The notes: generated from the sequence alone by a model not told the origin. Shown: positions 1-7,323, counted from the stretch's first letter. The stretch: 9,449 nucleotides of DNA from Eubacteriales bacterium (GCA_028703215.1 JAQVNH010000027.1:1-9449), one strand, 5' to 3'. Numbers and translations are program-made.

Positions 1-1314
1 CCTGTTTGCCTGTCCGGGTCCGATCCCGAGTGTCTGTTTATCCTTTGCGAGCGATATGCCGTTTGATTTGGTATGTTTGACTACCTTCATCGCAAAGACA
101 AGATCTTCAAGTTCCTTTTTTGAAGGGCTCTTCTTTGTGACAACCTTCAGCGCATCGGCATGAAGAATGCTGGTATCGCTGCTTTGCACAAGTATCCCGC
201 CCGATACTTTCTTCATGTCAAAAGTGCCTTCAGGAATCCTGTCGGCTATATTTTTCAGCTGGAGTATCCTCATATTTTTCTTTTTTTTGAGTACCAGCAA
301 TGCTTCATCGGAATAAGACGGAGCGATAACTATCTCAAGAAATATCTTGCTCATTTCCTCCGCTGTCCGCTTGTCTATTTCCCTGTTTGCCGCAACGATC
401 CCTCCGTATATTGAAACAGGATCGGCTTCATATGCTCTCAGGTATGCCTCGTAGATACTTTCCCTGCTTGCGACGCCGCAGGGGTTGGCATGTTTGACCG
501 CCACGACTGACGGCTCGTCAAACTCCTTCAGGAGCTCGATCGCTCCGTTTGTATCATTTATATTATTATATGAAAGCTCTTTGCCATGAAGCTGCAGAGC
601 GTTTGTGAGTGCTCCGGGCGAGCTTACCGGCTCTCTGTAAAACGCCGCCTTCTGATGCGGATTTTCTCCGTATCTCATCTCCTGGATCTTTTCAAAAGTC
701 GGTGTGAAGGTTTGCGGGAACCCTTCCTCTTCCAGTTTGCCTCTCAGATAACCGCAAATCAATGCGTCATAATGACTGGTATGCTCAAATACCTTATATG
801 CCAGCTTAAACTTTGTTTCTATCGAAATATCCCCCGTTTGTGTCAGCTCGCAAATAACGGGAATATAATCGGCGGGATCTATTACAACCGCGACATCCTG
901 ATAATTTTTTGCAGCCGCCCGGAGCATTGCCGGACCTCCGATGTCTATATTTTCTATCGCATCTTCCAGAGTGACCCTTGGCTTGAGGATAGTCTCTTTG
1001 AACGGATATAGATTTATTATCAGCATGTCTATCGGTCTAATACCCAGATCTTCTATCTGCCTCATGTGTTCGGGATTGTCTCTGACTGCCAGAAGTCCCC
1101 CATGGACATTCGGGTGAAGGGTTTTCACCCTTCCGTCAAGGCATTCCGGAAAGCCTGTTATCTCGCTTATTCCGGTCACTTTCACTCCCGCTTGTTCAAG
1201 GATCCTTGCCGTGCCTCCTGTCGAAATTATCTCAACGCCAAGATTGACCAGCGCGCGCGACATATCCAGTATTCCGTCTTTCTTTGAGACGCTTATCAAT
1301 GCTCTTTTTATCAT
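1..1314 (-). CDS. purH: Bifunctional AICAR formyltransferase / IMP cyclohydrolase PurH (3' end outside the window)
   Basis: PurH performs the last two steps of de novo IMP synthesis in the cytoplasm: formylation of AICAR with 10-formyl-THF, then ring closure to IMP. I translated the minus strand from the ATG at 1314-1312; 438 codons are open to the window edge, so roughly the last 70-80 residues of a ~510-residue protein are missing. The N-terminal MGS-like cyclohydrolase domain shows STGGTA (31-36), EITGFPECLDGRVKTLHP (51-68) and HGG (71-73). The AICAR transformylase domain shows RYGENPHQ (214-221), the catalytic Lys-His pair in VKHANPCG (273-280), SIYGGI (301-306), and VKHTKSN and LGIGPGQ near the break. 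A GGGGAGG Shine-Dalgarno lies 8 nt before the ATG and overlaps the purN stop, so it is cotranscribed with purN (18-nt gap). It is the last gene of the operon seen here. Confidence 0.97.
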   Translation of the reverse strand, partial: MIKRALISVSKKDGILDMSRALVNLGVEIISTGGTARILEQAGVKVTGISEITGFPECLDGRVKTLHPNVHGGLLAVRDNPEHMRQIEDLGIRPIDMLIINLYPFKETILKPRVTLEDAIENIDIGGPAMLRAAAKNYQDVAVVIDPADYIPVICELTQTGDISIETKFKLAYKVFEHTSHYDALICGYLRGKLEEEGFPQTFTPTFEKIQEMRYGENPHQKAAFYREPVSSPGALTNALQLHGKELSYNNINDTNGAIELLKEFDEPSVVAVKHANPCGVASRESIYEAYLRAYEADPVSIYGGIVAANREIDKRTAEEMSKIFLEIVIAPSYSDEALLVLKKKKNMRILQLKNIADRIPEGTFDMKKVSGGILVQSSDTSILHADALKVVTKKSPSKKELEDLVFAMKVVKHTKSNGISLAKDKQTLGIGPGQANR

Positions 1315-1332
1315 TTATGTGTCCTCCCCGTT

Positions 1333-1956
1333 TTAGTCCAGTATTGTGACTTTTCTGCCTTCCATTTTTATTTTGTTTTTTGAAATCAGCCGGATGACTT
1401 CCGGAAGCAGTTTCCATTCGGCTTCCTCCATCACTCTTTTTTGAAGTATTTCGGGAGTATCCCCTTCAAAAACGCTGACCGCTTTTTGCATGATAACGGG
1501 ACCCGCGTCAGCGTTCGCTTCCACAAAATGCACTGTGGCTCCGGTTATCTTGACTCCGTAATCAAGAGCCTTCTGATGAGGGATAAGGCCATAGCAGCCT
1601 TTCCCGCAGAAAGCCGGTATCAGCGACGGATGAACGTTAATGATCCTGTTCTCGAACCTTTTGATAAATCCCGGTCCCAGAATATGCATAAAACCGGCAA
1701 GGACCACAAGATCAACTTTGCGGGACTCAAGATGCTCTGCCAATGCGCCGTCGTATTCGTCTGAACTTTTGCCTTTTTTCGGGATGTATTCAAAGGGAAT
1801 ATTATGTTTGGAAGCTCTTTCAAGAGCATAAGCATTTTCCTTGTTTGAAACCACAGTGACGATACGGCTCTCATCAAGATATCCGTCTTCTATCCTGTCG
1901 ATGATCGCCTGCAGGTTGGTACCCCCGCCCGAAACAAGAACACCGATTCTCAACAT
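1333..1956 (-). CDS. purN: Phosphoribosylglycinamide formyltransferase PurN (folate-dependent)
   Basis: PurN transfers a formyl group from 10-formyl-THF to GAR, giving FGAR, the third step of purine synthesis. The 207-residue protein matches the usual family length. It begins with the phosphate-binding loop LVSGGGTNLQ (7-16), then LAGFMHIL (86-93), the catalytic segment INVHPSLIP (106-114) with Asn107 and His109, and TGATVHFVEANADAGPVI (138-155) with the catalytic Asp150. The stretch FCGKGCYG (116-123) after the HPSL motif is typical of the Clostridia/Bacteroides branch rather than the E. coli form. The ATG at 1956-1954 lies inside the end of purM: the shared 7 nt are ATGTTGA, so translation is probably coupled. 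Only a weak purine-rich tract (GAAAAGGG) precedes it. All catalytic residues are present, so it should be active. Confidence 0.96.
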   Translation of the reverse strand: MLRIGVLVSGGGTNLQAIIDRIEDGYLDESRIVTVVSNKENAYALERASKHNIPFEYIPKKGKSSDEYDGALAEHLESRKVDLVVLAGFMHILGPGFIKRFENRIINVHPSLIPAFCGKGCYGLIPHQKALDYGVKITGATVHFVEANADAGPVIMQKAVSVFEGDTPEILQKRVMEEAEWKLLPEVIRLISKNKIKMEGRKVTILD

Positions 1957-2972
1957 AATTCCAAGCCCTTTTCTCCTGCCCCTACCGTTCCGATCATATA
2001 TGCTTTTTCACCTTTTTTATTTAAGTATTCAACAACTTCCGGCGCGATTTCCGGGTCAACGGCCAGAATCATTCCAATGCCCATATTGAATGTATTGAAC
2101 AAATCATTTTCAGTTAAATCGCCCATGTCTGCGAGCATCTCAAAAATCCTCGGCACCGGCCAGCTGCCTTTTGTTATTTTAATATTCAGACCATTCGGGA
2201 GCATCCTTGGAATATTCTCGATAAATCCCCCGCCGGTAATATGCGCAATACCTTTTATCGGAAACTTGTCCCGCAAATCAAGGATCGTTTTTACGTAGAT
2301 TTTTGTCGGCTTCAGCAACTCCCCGCCTAAAGTGGTCCCAAGTGATTCTACAAATTGTGAAAGCTTTTCCGCATCAGGTTTTATCAGGTTTCTTACAAGC
2401 GAAAACCCATTGCTGTGCAGTCCCGAGGAAGCAAGACCTATCAGCGTGTCGCCCTCGGCAATGCTCTTGCCGTCAATTATGCTTGCTTTTTCAACAACAC
2501 CGACGGCGAATCCCGCAATATCATATTCTTCAGCGCTATATAAACCGGGCATTTCAGCGGTTTCGCCCCCGATAAGGCTGCAGCCTGACTGTACGCACCC
2601 GTCAGCCACTCCCTTTACTATCTGTTCAACCTTTTCGGGATAATTTTTTCCGAGGGCAATGTAATCAAGGAAAAACAGCGGTTCCGCTCCCGAACACACG
2701 ACATCATTGACGCACATAGCCACGCAGTCAATACCGACAGTATCGTGTTTATCGAGGAGAAACGCGATTTTGAGCTTTGTGCCGACACCGTCGGTTCCGG
2801 AAACCAGCACCGGCTCTTTGTATTTGCTCTTACCGAACTCAAACAGTCCGCTGAAGCCGCCGATGTCTGTCATGACCTCCGGCCGCGATGTTCTTCCGAT
2901 ATGTTTCCTGATCAGTTTAACAGATTCGTAACCGGCTTCAACATCGACTCCGGCTTCCTTATAGTTTGCCAA
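1950..2972 (-). CDS. purM: Phosphoribosylformylglycinamidine cyclo-ligase PurM (AIR synthetase)
   Basis: PurM uses ATP to close FGAM into aminoimidazole ribotide (AIR), the fifth step of purine synthesis. The 340-residue length is normal. Motifs of the AIRS/PurM fold are complete: SGTDGVGTKL (58-67), the DCVAMCVNDVVCSGAEPLFF block (82-101), GGETAEMPGLY (135-145), the SGLHSNGFSLVR segment, and HITGGGF with ENIPR in the C-terminal domain. I place the start at TTG 2972-2970 because a strong GGGGGAG Shine-Dalgarno sits about 6 nt before it, and the protein then begins MANYKEAGVDVEAG, as homologues do. It overlaps purN by 7 nt. A 90-nt spacer separates it from purE upstream, with no clear terminator, so it is likely in the same transcript. 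Confidence 0.97.
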   Translation of the reverse strand: MANYKEAGVDVEAGYESVKLIRKHIGRTSRPEVMTDIGGFSGLFEFGKSKYKEPVLVSGTDGVGTKLKIAFLLDKHDTVGIDCVAMCVNDVVCSGAEPLFFLDYIALGKNYPEKVEQIVKGVADGCVQSGCSLIGGETAEMPGLYSAEEYDIAGFAVGVVEKASIIDGKSIAEGDTLIGLASSGLHSNGFSLVRNLIKPDAEKLSQFVESLGTTLGGELLKPTKIYVKTILDLRDKFPIKGIAHITGGGFIENIPRMLPNGLNIKITKGSWPVPRIFEMLADMGDLTENDLFNTFNMGIGMILAVDPEIAPEVVEYLNKKGEKAYMIGTVGAGEKGLELC

Positions 2973-3062
2973 AGAGCACTCCCCCTGTAATTTATGCCAT
3001 CATGTTCAGATTCAGATTTTCACTTTCAGACTCGTTTTTTGCTTATGGTTTATTTTATCTTC

Positions 3063-3590
3063 TTAAAGTTCCCCGGGCTTTTTCTTGGGATCGTCTTTCA
3101 GCTTCTTTTGCAGCTCGTTATTTTTTTCATCGACTTTTCTAGCCATATCCGCTTTATATTGCCTGAGTTTATCCTTTAATCCGGCATGCTTGAGCGAAAG
3201 TATCTGCGCCGCCAGCAGCGCGGCATTCAGCGATCCGTCAAGAGCGACTGCCGCAACCGGCACCCCGGGCGGCATCTGAACTATTGACAATAGCGCGTCC
3301 ATGCCTTCCACCGAAGGCGTTTTGATGGGGATCCCTATGACCGGAAGTATCGTGTGCGCAGCCAGTATGCCAGGGAGATGAGCGGCTTTCCCGGCTGCGG
3401 CTATGATGACCTCAAATCCGTTTTTTTCGGCATTTTTTGCATAATCGGCAGCTTTATCCGGCGTCCTGTGAGCTGAAATTATCTGGACGTCGACCTCAAT
3501 ATCAAAATTCTGCAGGGTTCCTATGCAAACCGCAAGAACAGGATAATCCGAATCGCTTCCCATGATCAATGCGACCTTGGGCTTAGTCAT
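3063..3590 (-). CDS. purE: N5-carboxyaminoimidazole ribonucleotide mutase PurE (class I type)
   Basis: PurE class I moves the carboxylate of N5-CAIR to C4, giving CAIR; it normally works with PurK, which is not in this window. Motifs visible: MGSDSD (10-15), SAHRTPD (39-45) with the conserved His41, AAGKAAHLPG (65-74), SIVQMPPGVPVAAVA (102-116), and NAALLAAQIL (122-131). The position after VA reads LDGSLNA rather than the more common I-G-G type sequence. The protein is 175 residues, slightly longer than the usual 160-170, because of a lysine/glutamate-rich helical tail (about 140-175, ending DDPKKKPGEL). The start is ATG 3590-3588, with GAGAGG about 11 nt upstream. It is the first gene of the operon, followed by purM. 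The class I against class II (AIR carboxylase) call is inferred from motifs, not proven. Confidence 0.95.
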   Translation of the reverse strand: MTKPKVALIMGSDSDYPVLAVCIGTLQNFDIEVDVQIISAHRTPDKAADYAKNAEKNGFEVIIAAAGKAAHLPGILAAHTILPVIGIPIKTPSVEGMDALLSIVQMPPGVPVAAVALDGSLNAALLAAQILSLKHAGLKDKLRQYKADMARKVDEKNNELQKKLKDDPKKKPGEL

Positions 3591-3648
3591 TTTTATGTAT
3601 ACCTCTCATTTTCAGATTGATATTGCACATTTCTATCAGGTGCCTAAT

Positions 3649-3687
3649 ATTATATCAAAAGGATGCCTGTATTAAAAGGACATCCTT
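3649..3687 (-). promoter_or_regulatory. Probable purE operon promoter -10 box with an upstream palindrome
   Basis: On the minus strand a perfect TATAAT lies at 3654-3649, about 59 nt before the purE start. The hexamer 17 nt upstream (3677-3672, TTTTAA) is a poor -35. A 29-bp imperfect palindrome (3659-3687: arms AAGGATG and CATCCTT, plus inner CC/GG beside a one-base bulge) covers the spacer and -35 region. It could be an operator, or a weak terminator for the co-directional esterase gene upstream, since CCTTTT follows the stem. No guanine or PRPP riboswitch was recognised in the short leader. Confidence 0.4.
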
Positions 3688-3764
3688 GATAATTCCAATA
3701 TATGTTCGAACTTAACAAATCGAAATCACCGTCAGCATATGCAGAATTGATTTCATCTGCGCCA

Positions 3765-3788
3765 TTATCCTAAAAGTCAGGATACGAC
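3765..3788 (-). terminator. Weak stem-loop after the esterase gene
   Basis: About 20 nt past the esterase stop, the minus strand reads TATCCT, a 7-nt loop, AGGATA. The 6-bp stem is AT-rich and no U-run follows, so it is at best a weak or factor-dependent terminator or an RNA 3'-end stabiliser. Confidence 0.2.
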
Positions 3789-3803
3789 ATTAGTTTTTTA
3801 TGT

Positions 3804-4829
3804 TTATCGGTTCTTTCTTTTAGCTTTGATAATAAAATAAGCAACTGCGCCAAATGCTATTCCTGCGATTACCGCGATAACATATCCCGTATAGCCTGTT
3901 TTTATATCATCTGACGAGTTTTCCGGCTCTGTTCCCGAAGTGACTGGAACAATAGATGTTTCTGTCGCCGAAGATTCCTGCGGCTTTGTCGCTGCGGGAA
4001 TTTGCGTGTGAGAGGAAATCGTTTTGGAGAAAAGCCATTCAAGAAGGTCGTCCTCAACATATGCCATATTCCAGACATTGTGTCCTGCATTCTCATATTC
4101 TGTGTAAATTATGCTCTCGGAGCCCGCCCCTTTGATCGCTTCAGCCATTTCTCTCGTTCCTTCTACCGGCACTGTGGTGTCAGCGCTTCCGTGGAATGTC
4201 CAGATAGGCATGTTTATTAATTTTTCCGCATATGATATATCCGCTCCTCCGCAAACCGGTATTGCGGCTGCAAACCAGTCGGGGTGGCGCGAGATAATAT
4301 CCCACACCGCAAATCCTCCGATCGATACCCCTGTCGCGTAAACACTGTCAGAATCTATGCTGTAGCTTTTCTTAATCGATTGAATCAGTTCCTCCGCGGC
4401 GGTCATATACTTGCTTTCAGCTATCTCGCTGCGAGTATAATTGCCTTCTGACCATGGCGTATTTACCCACTGTCCGCCCGCCTGCGGGGCAATGATTATG
4501 CACTCATGGTTTTCACGGTTTTCTTCCGTCAAAAGGCGCGTAACGATAGAATAAGGATAAGTCACCTGCTTTCTGTTGTCGCTTCCGATCTCTCCGGCTC
4601 CGTGGAAAAATATAACGAGAGGATATGACTCGTTTTTGTCATAGTCTGTCGGGATATATATCCTATAAGGCATGGGTGTCCCGTCAGATGAAGTAAAGTT
4701 CCTTTCGCGCATATAACGGTTGACAATGTCCATATTTGCGACCTCCGCGACCGCAAACACTGAAATCGCAGGAACGATTGATAACATAAGCATTAGAATA
4801 GAAGCAATTAAAAATTTTGCAAAACGCAT
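3804..4829 (-). CDS. Secreted alpha/beta-hydrolase esterase (PHB-depolymerase/CE1-like) with a C-terminal membrane anchor
   Basis: This is a predicted extracytoplasmic serine hydrolase of 341 residues. Residues 1-28 form a signal peptide (basic start, long hydrophobic core, AVA near the end). The catalytic domain (about 40-270) has YRIYIPTDYD, the oxyanion-region IFFHGAGE (73-80), the nucleophile elbow GVSIGG (167-172) with Ser169, the acid Asp217 in FHGSADTTVP, and His250 in AGHNVW. This is the layout of the esterase/PHB-depolymerase and feruloyl/acetyl-xylan esterase group, so a sugar-ester substrate is plausible but not shown. A Ser/Thr/Pro-rich linker (about 272-308) leads to one transmembrane helix (about 314-334) and a basic tail KAKRKNR, as expected of a membrane-tethered surface enzyme. 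The ATG at 4829 has GGGAGGA 6 nt upstream. It stands alone, divergent from the next gene to the right. Confidence 0.88.
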   Translation of the reverse strand: MRFAKFLIASILMLMLSIVPAISVFAVAEVANMDIVNRYMRERNFTSSDGTPMPYRIYIPTDYDKNESYPLVIFFHGAGEIGSDNRKQVTYPYSIVTRLLTEENRENHECIIIAPQAGGQWVNTPWSEGNYTRSEIAESKYMTAAEELIQSIKKSYSIDSDSVYATGVSIGGFAVWDIISRHPDWFAAAIPVCGGADISYAEKLINMPIWTFHGSADTTVPVEGTREMAEAIKGAGSESIIYTEYENAGHNVWNMAYVEDDLLEWLFSKTISSHTQIPAATKPQESSATETSIVPVTSGTEPENSSDDIKTGYTGYVIAVIAGIAFGAVAYFIIKAKRKNR

Positions 4830-4875
4830 AACATGTCCTCCCGTGCATGGTCTTTATCCGGTTATTGTCCCCGGT

Positions 4876-4881
4876 ATTATA
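4876..4881 (-). promoter_or_regulatory. Candidate -10 box for the esterase gene
   Basis: A perfect TATAAT on the minus strand (4881-4876) lies about 47 nt upstream of the esterase ATG, within CCATATAATACC. No good TTGACA-like hexamer stands 16-18 nt further up, so the -35 is weak or an activator is needed. The rest of the divergent spacer (4882-5009) shows only AT-rich tracts. Confidence 0.35.
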
Positions 4882-5009
4882 TGGGTTAATGTTACCACAT
4901 AGGGATGTAATCATTCAATGTTTGGGAAAAAAGTGATCAGGAAGTCATTGCCCTCGATATATAAAAAAAATCCTTAAAACAGTATCAAACCATCGATCAT
5001 TCTGTTCCC

Positions 5010-5037
5010 TTGCTTAATTTCCCTGATATGATATGCT
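5010..5037 (+). promoter_or_regulatory. Candidate promoter for the polytopic membrane protein gene
   Basis: TTGCTT (5010-5015) and TATGCT (5032-5037) are separated by 16 nt and followed by a T-rich run. Both differ from consensus, but the spacing and position about 60 nt before the proposed ATT start fit a sigma-A type promoter. Confidence 0.3.
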
Positions 5038-5087
5038 TTTTTGTACATGACTCGTTGAGCCAAGACAAATAAATCGACAACTTTGTT

Positions 5088-5102
5088 AGGGAGTGCATCA
5101 TT
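5088..5102 (+). promoter_or_regulatory. Shine-Dalgarno and ATT start candidate
   Basis: AGGGAG at 5088-5093 is followed by a 6-nt spacer and ATT at 5100-5102. The neighbouring in-frame codons are ATC, so ATT is the best-spaced initiator. AUU initiation is known for infC and pcnB in E. coli, where it limits expression; its use here is inference. Confidence 0.4.
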
Positions 5103-6617
5103 ATCATCGGAATAACTGATCGTGCAAAAACGCAAAGGTTTAATTTTGGATTTCTTATCAGCATTGCTGTTTTCTTCGCAATATCGTTATTGATAAACTG
5201 CTATGTTTTTGCGTACGGTGACGATTTCTTTTATAAAGCTTTTTCTTCCCGTGATATTAAATATTATATTGATCGGAATGCGGAACATTATTTCCTTGCA
5301 AACGGAAGAGTTATCGTTCACTTGCTGGTTTCCTTTTTCCTATGGCTCGGGCTGGATGTTTGGCGGATAGTCAGCTCACTCATGCTATCCGGCATAGTCT
5401 TTTTCGGATCCAATGTTGCTGCGGGAAAGGATGCCGCTTCAAAAAACTCATATTTGTTCGCATCAGTTATAATGGCGTGCTTTATCGGTATGTCCGGAAT
5501 AACACTGACCCGCCAGGGCATTTATTGGCTTACAGGTTCATTCAACTATGTGTTTCCGGTGTTAATCCTATTTATATATTGGCATATTTTATCTAATGAA
5601 AAGAAAGTTGGATCAAAAGCAAAGATTGCCCTTTTATTTTTCAGTTTTATCGCCGGAGCCAGTACCGAGCAAACAGGTTTAATGGCCTTTGGCATCACAC
5701 TGATGATTTTTGGCGACAGACTTTTAAAGTCAAAACGCTTCGATAAAACATCTTTTTATTGTCTGTTCACCTCTGCCGCAGGTTATCTGACAGTGCTTCT
5801 TGCTCCCGCAAACAGTTACCGGGCGTCGCTTGAAAAGACGAATACACTGGCAACTATTGAACTAATGGTATTTAATGCCCGAAAAATAATAGCTTCAATG
5901 TTTTTCTCTGATTTTATGATGATTCTATCTTCCGTTGCACTGCTTTGCGCAATTTTTTCCATACTGATATTGAGAAAATATAGTAAAAATCGGGGCTTAT
6001 CGCTTGTAATCGCATGTTTTGGATTTGCCGTCTTTATTTATTACATTTTTATAGATTACTCGGGATTTACACGTCTTAGCTACCTAATACCTTTCGTATT
6101 GGTATATGCGTTCATTTTACTTTATCCAAGTGTTTTGATATACAGATCATCCAAATTCAGTAATTCTAAAGTACCCGCCATGTCATTCATACTGTATTCT
6201 GGCGCGCAATTAATGATGCTTGTTTCTCCGGTATATGGTTTAAGATGCTTGCTGTGTTCAATATTCATGCTCTCTGTTTTTACATCATCGCTGTTTATAA
6301 TTATAATTTCTGAATCATTTGCAAAAGACAAGCTTTTCAAGAATTTTCTTATGATTTTGCTATTGATTTTCATAATCTTTTCTCTGAAGGGCTTCTATTC
6401 CACATATATGGGATATAAGAAAAACTCGGCTGTGTATATGGATAACATAGCTAAAATCGAGTTATACAAGGAAATAGGAACAAATTCGCTTGAATTAAAT
6501 AATTTCCCGGACGATGTGTTCGGATGGGTAATGCCCTATCACAACAATTATTATGATCCATATTTCAGAAGGTATTTTGGACTTGAAGAGAAAACTGAGA
6601 TCGTGTGGGTAAAATAA
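5100..6617 (+). CDS. Polytopic membrane protein, DUF6056/GT-C glycosyltransferase-like; probable ATT start
   Basis: A multi-pass membrane protein with about ten or more hydrophobic helices and a short polar C-terminal tail ending FRRYFGLEEKTEIVWVK. After the first helix comes an acidic loop YGDDFFY, then HYFLANGR, and later YWLTGSFNYVFP; this order resembles the DUF6056 family and the general GT-C pattern, in which acidic residues after helix 1 act in transfer from a lipid-linked sugar. A role in cell-envelope glycan or teichoic acid decoration is inferred only. The first canonical start is TTG 5190, but it would cut helix 1 in half and has no Shine-Dalgarno. In frame upstream, 30 more codons encode RFNFGFLISIAVFFAISLL, completing that helix, back to a stop at 5070-5072, with no ATG, GTG or TTG. 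AGGGAG (5088-5093) lies 6 nt before ATT 5100, which I take as the start (505 residues). If only canonical starts are allowed, use 5190-6617 (475 residues). Confidence 0.75.
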   Translation: MIIGITDRAKTQRFNFGFLISIAVFFAISLLINCYVFAYGDDFFYKAFSSRDIKYYIDRNAEHYFLANGRVIVHLLVSFFLWLGLDVWRIVSSLMLSGIVFFGSNVAAGKDAASKNSYLFASVIMACFIGMSGITLTRQGIYWLTGSFNYVFPVLILFIYWHILSNEKKVGSKAKIALLFFSFIAGASTEQTGLMAFGITLMIFGDRLLKSKRFDKTSFYCLFTSAAGYLTVLLAPANSYRASLEKTNTLATIELMVFNARKIIASMFFSDFMMILSSVALLCAIFSILILRKYSKNRGLSLVIACFGFAVFIYYIFIDYSGFTRLSYLIPFVLVYAFILLYPSVLIYRSSKFSNSKVPAMSFILYSGAQLMMLVSPVYGLRCLLCSIFMLSVFTSSLFIIIISESFAKDKLFKNFLMILLLIFIIFSLKGFYSTYMGYKKNSAVYMDNIAKIELYKEIGTNSLELNNFPDDVFGWVMPYHNNYYDPYFRRYFGLEEKTEIVWVK

Positions 6618-6651
6618 AATATTAACATTTACTTATCACTTGCAACAACTT

Positions 6652-6916
6652 TTAAGGCATTACGAAAACTTTTATGCTCTCATTGCCGGCCTGTATCCGG
6701 ATAGCCTGTTCCACCTGATCCAGCGGAAATCTGTGAGTAAACATCGGGCTAAAGACCAGTTTTCCGCTGTTGATCAGATCCACCGCGCGCTGTTGCGTAT
6801 CGGGATTGATAAATGAGCCGTATATATTCAGTTCTTTTTTGAACACGTCCATGAGAGTAAGTCCGAATACCGCATCGGGATTCGGTACAGAAAACAACAG
6901 AATTGACGCGACGCGG
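6652..6916 (-). pseudogene. C-terminal fragment of a zinc-type (MDR) alcohol/polyol dehydrogenase
   Basis: About 85 codons on the minus strand encode only the end of a medium-chain dehydrogenase: ILLFSVPNPDAVFG, then KKELNIYGSFINPDTQQRAV, LINSGKL, and the final FPLDQVEQAIRIQAGNESIKVFVMP. This is the end of the Rossmann domain and the C-terminal catalytic-fold segment seen in L-iditol/sorbitol and threonine dehydrogenases of ~345 residues. The N-terminal three quarters, including the zinc ligands and the glycine-rich NAD motif, are absent, so it cannot be active. The homology stops at about 6905-6916, where the frame enters the antisense of the PfkB fragment. It converges with the membrane protein gene across a 34-nt gap. 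The stop is TAA at 6654-6652. The exact substrate class cannot be fixed from this part. Confidence 0.8.
6905..6914. repeat. Tandem GACGC duplication at the junction of two gene fragments
   Basis: GACGC occurs twice in a row exactly where the dehydrogenase fragment (minus) meets the kinase fragment (plus). A short duplication of this kind is compatible with microhomology or slippage during an end-joining deletion, though ten bases could also repeat by chance. Confidence 0.35.
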
Positions 6917-7323
6917 TTAAATGGATGAAAAAAGGTCTTGAATATGCCGATATCGTAAAAATGTCAGAGGACGAAATGGAACTGATTACCGGATATAAGG
7001 AAATTGAAAAGGGCGCAGACAGTCTCCTTTCAAAGGGATTAAAAAACATTTTTATTACAATGGGCAAAGCCGGCGCTTATTATTGTGATGATAAGGAAAA
7101 AGGCTTCGAGGATGGTTTTAAAGTAAATGCCATCGATACCACCGGCTGCGGCGATGCCTTTACCGGAGCAGTCCTGTACAAATTCTGCTATGCGAAAAAC
7201 GAGTCTTTAAGAGATATTGTGCGGTTTGCCAATGCTGCAGGCGCTTTATGTGCCACTAAAAAGGGCGGCATTCCTGCTATGCCTTCGAAATCCGATGTTT
7301 TAAGTTTATGCAAGAACAGCTAA
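6907..7323 (+). pseudogene. C-terminal fragment of a PfkB-family sugar kinase (fructokinase-like)
   Basis: This frame holds the last ~139 codons of a ribokinase/PfkB-type kinase, normally 300-320 residues. It has GLEYADIVKMSEDEMELITG (the conserved segment before the active-site half), IFITMGKAGAYY, and the PfkB signature DTTGCGDAFTGAVL with the catalytic-base Asp of GCGD, then the C-terminal FANAAGALCATKKGGIPAMPS. The N-terminal sugar-binding half and lid are missing. Family-like sequence (DAVKWMKKGLEYAD) extends upstream of the ATG at 6925 to about 6910, and an in-frame TGA lies at 6904-6906, so the ATG is not a native start. No Shine-Dalgarno precedes it. With the dehydrogenase piece it suggests a former sorbitol/fructose-type locus. 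A short product could be made but should lack kinase activity. Confidence 0.8.

Noticed and set aside
160..1287. Plus-strand open frames across the purH region
   Set aside because: They are antisense to a purH frame with full family motifs, have no ribosome sites and show no recognisable protein features.
3704..3711. GTTCGAAC as a PurR PurBox upstream of purE
   Set aside because: It contains the CGAAC core, but PurR normally needs two PurBoxes in inverted orientation 16-17 bp apart; only this 8-bp palindrome is present and its flanks do not fit.
3591..3803. Guanine-type riboswitch in the purE leader
   Set aside because: The conserved purine-aptamer junction sequences are not found on the minus strand, and the leader from the TATAAT box is only about 50 nt.
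5190..6617. TTG 5190 as the true start of the membrane protein
   Set aside because: It would begin inside the first transmembrane helix and has no Shine-Dalgarno, whereas the upstream in-frame codons complete that helix behind a good ribosome site.
6828..7067. Minus-strand open frame spanning the dehydrogenase/kinase junction
   Set aside because: It is in a different frame from the dehydrogenase fragment and mostly antisense to conserved kinase sequence; nothing in its translation looks like a protein family.
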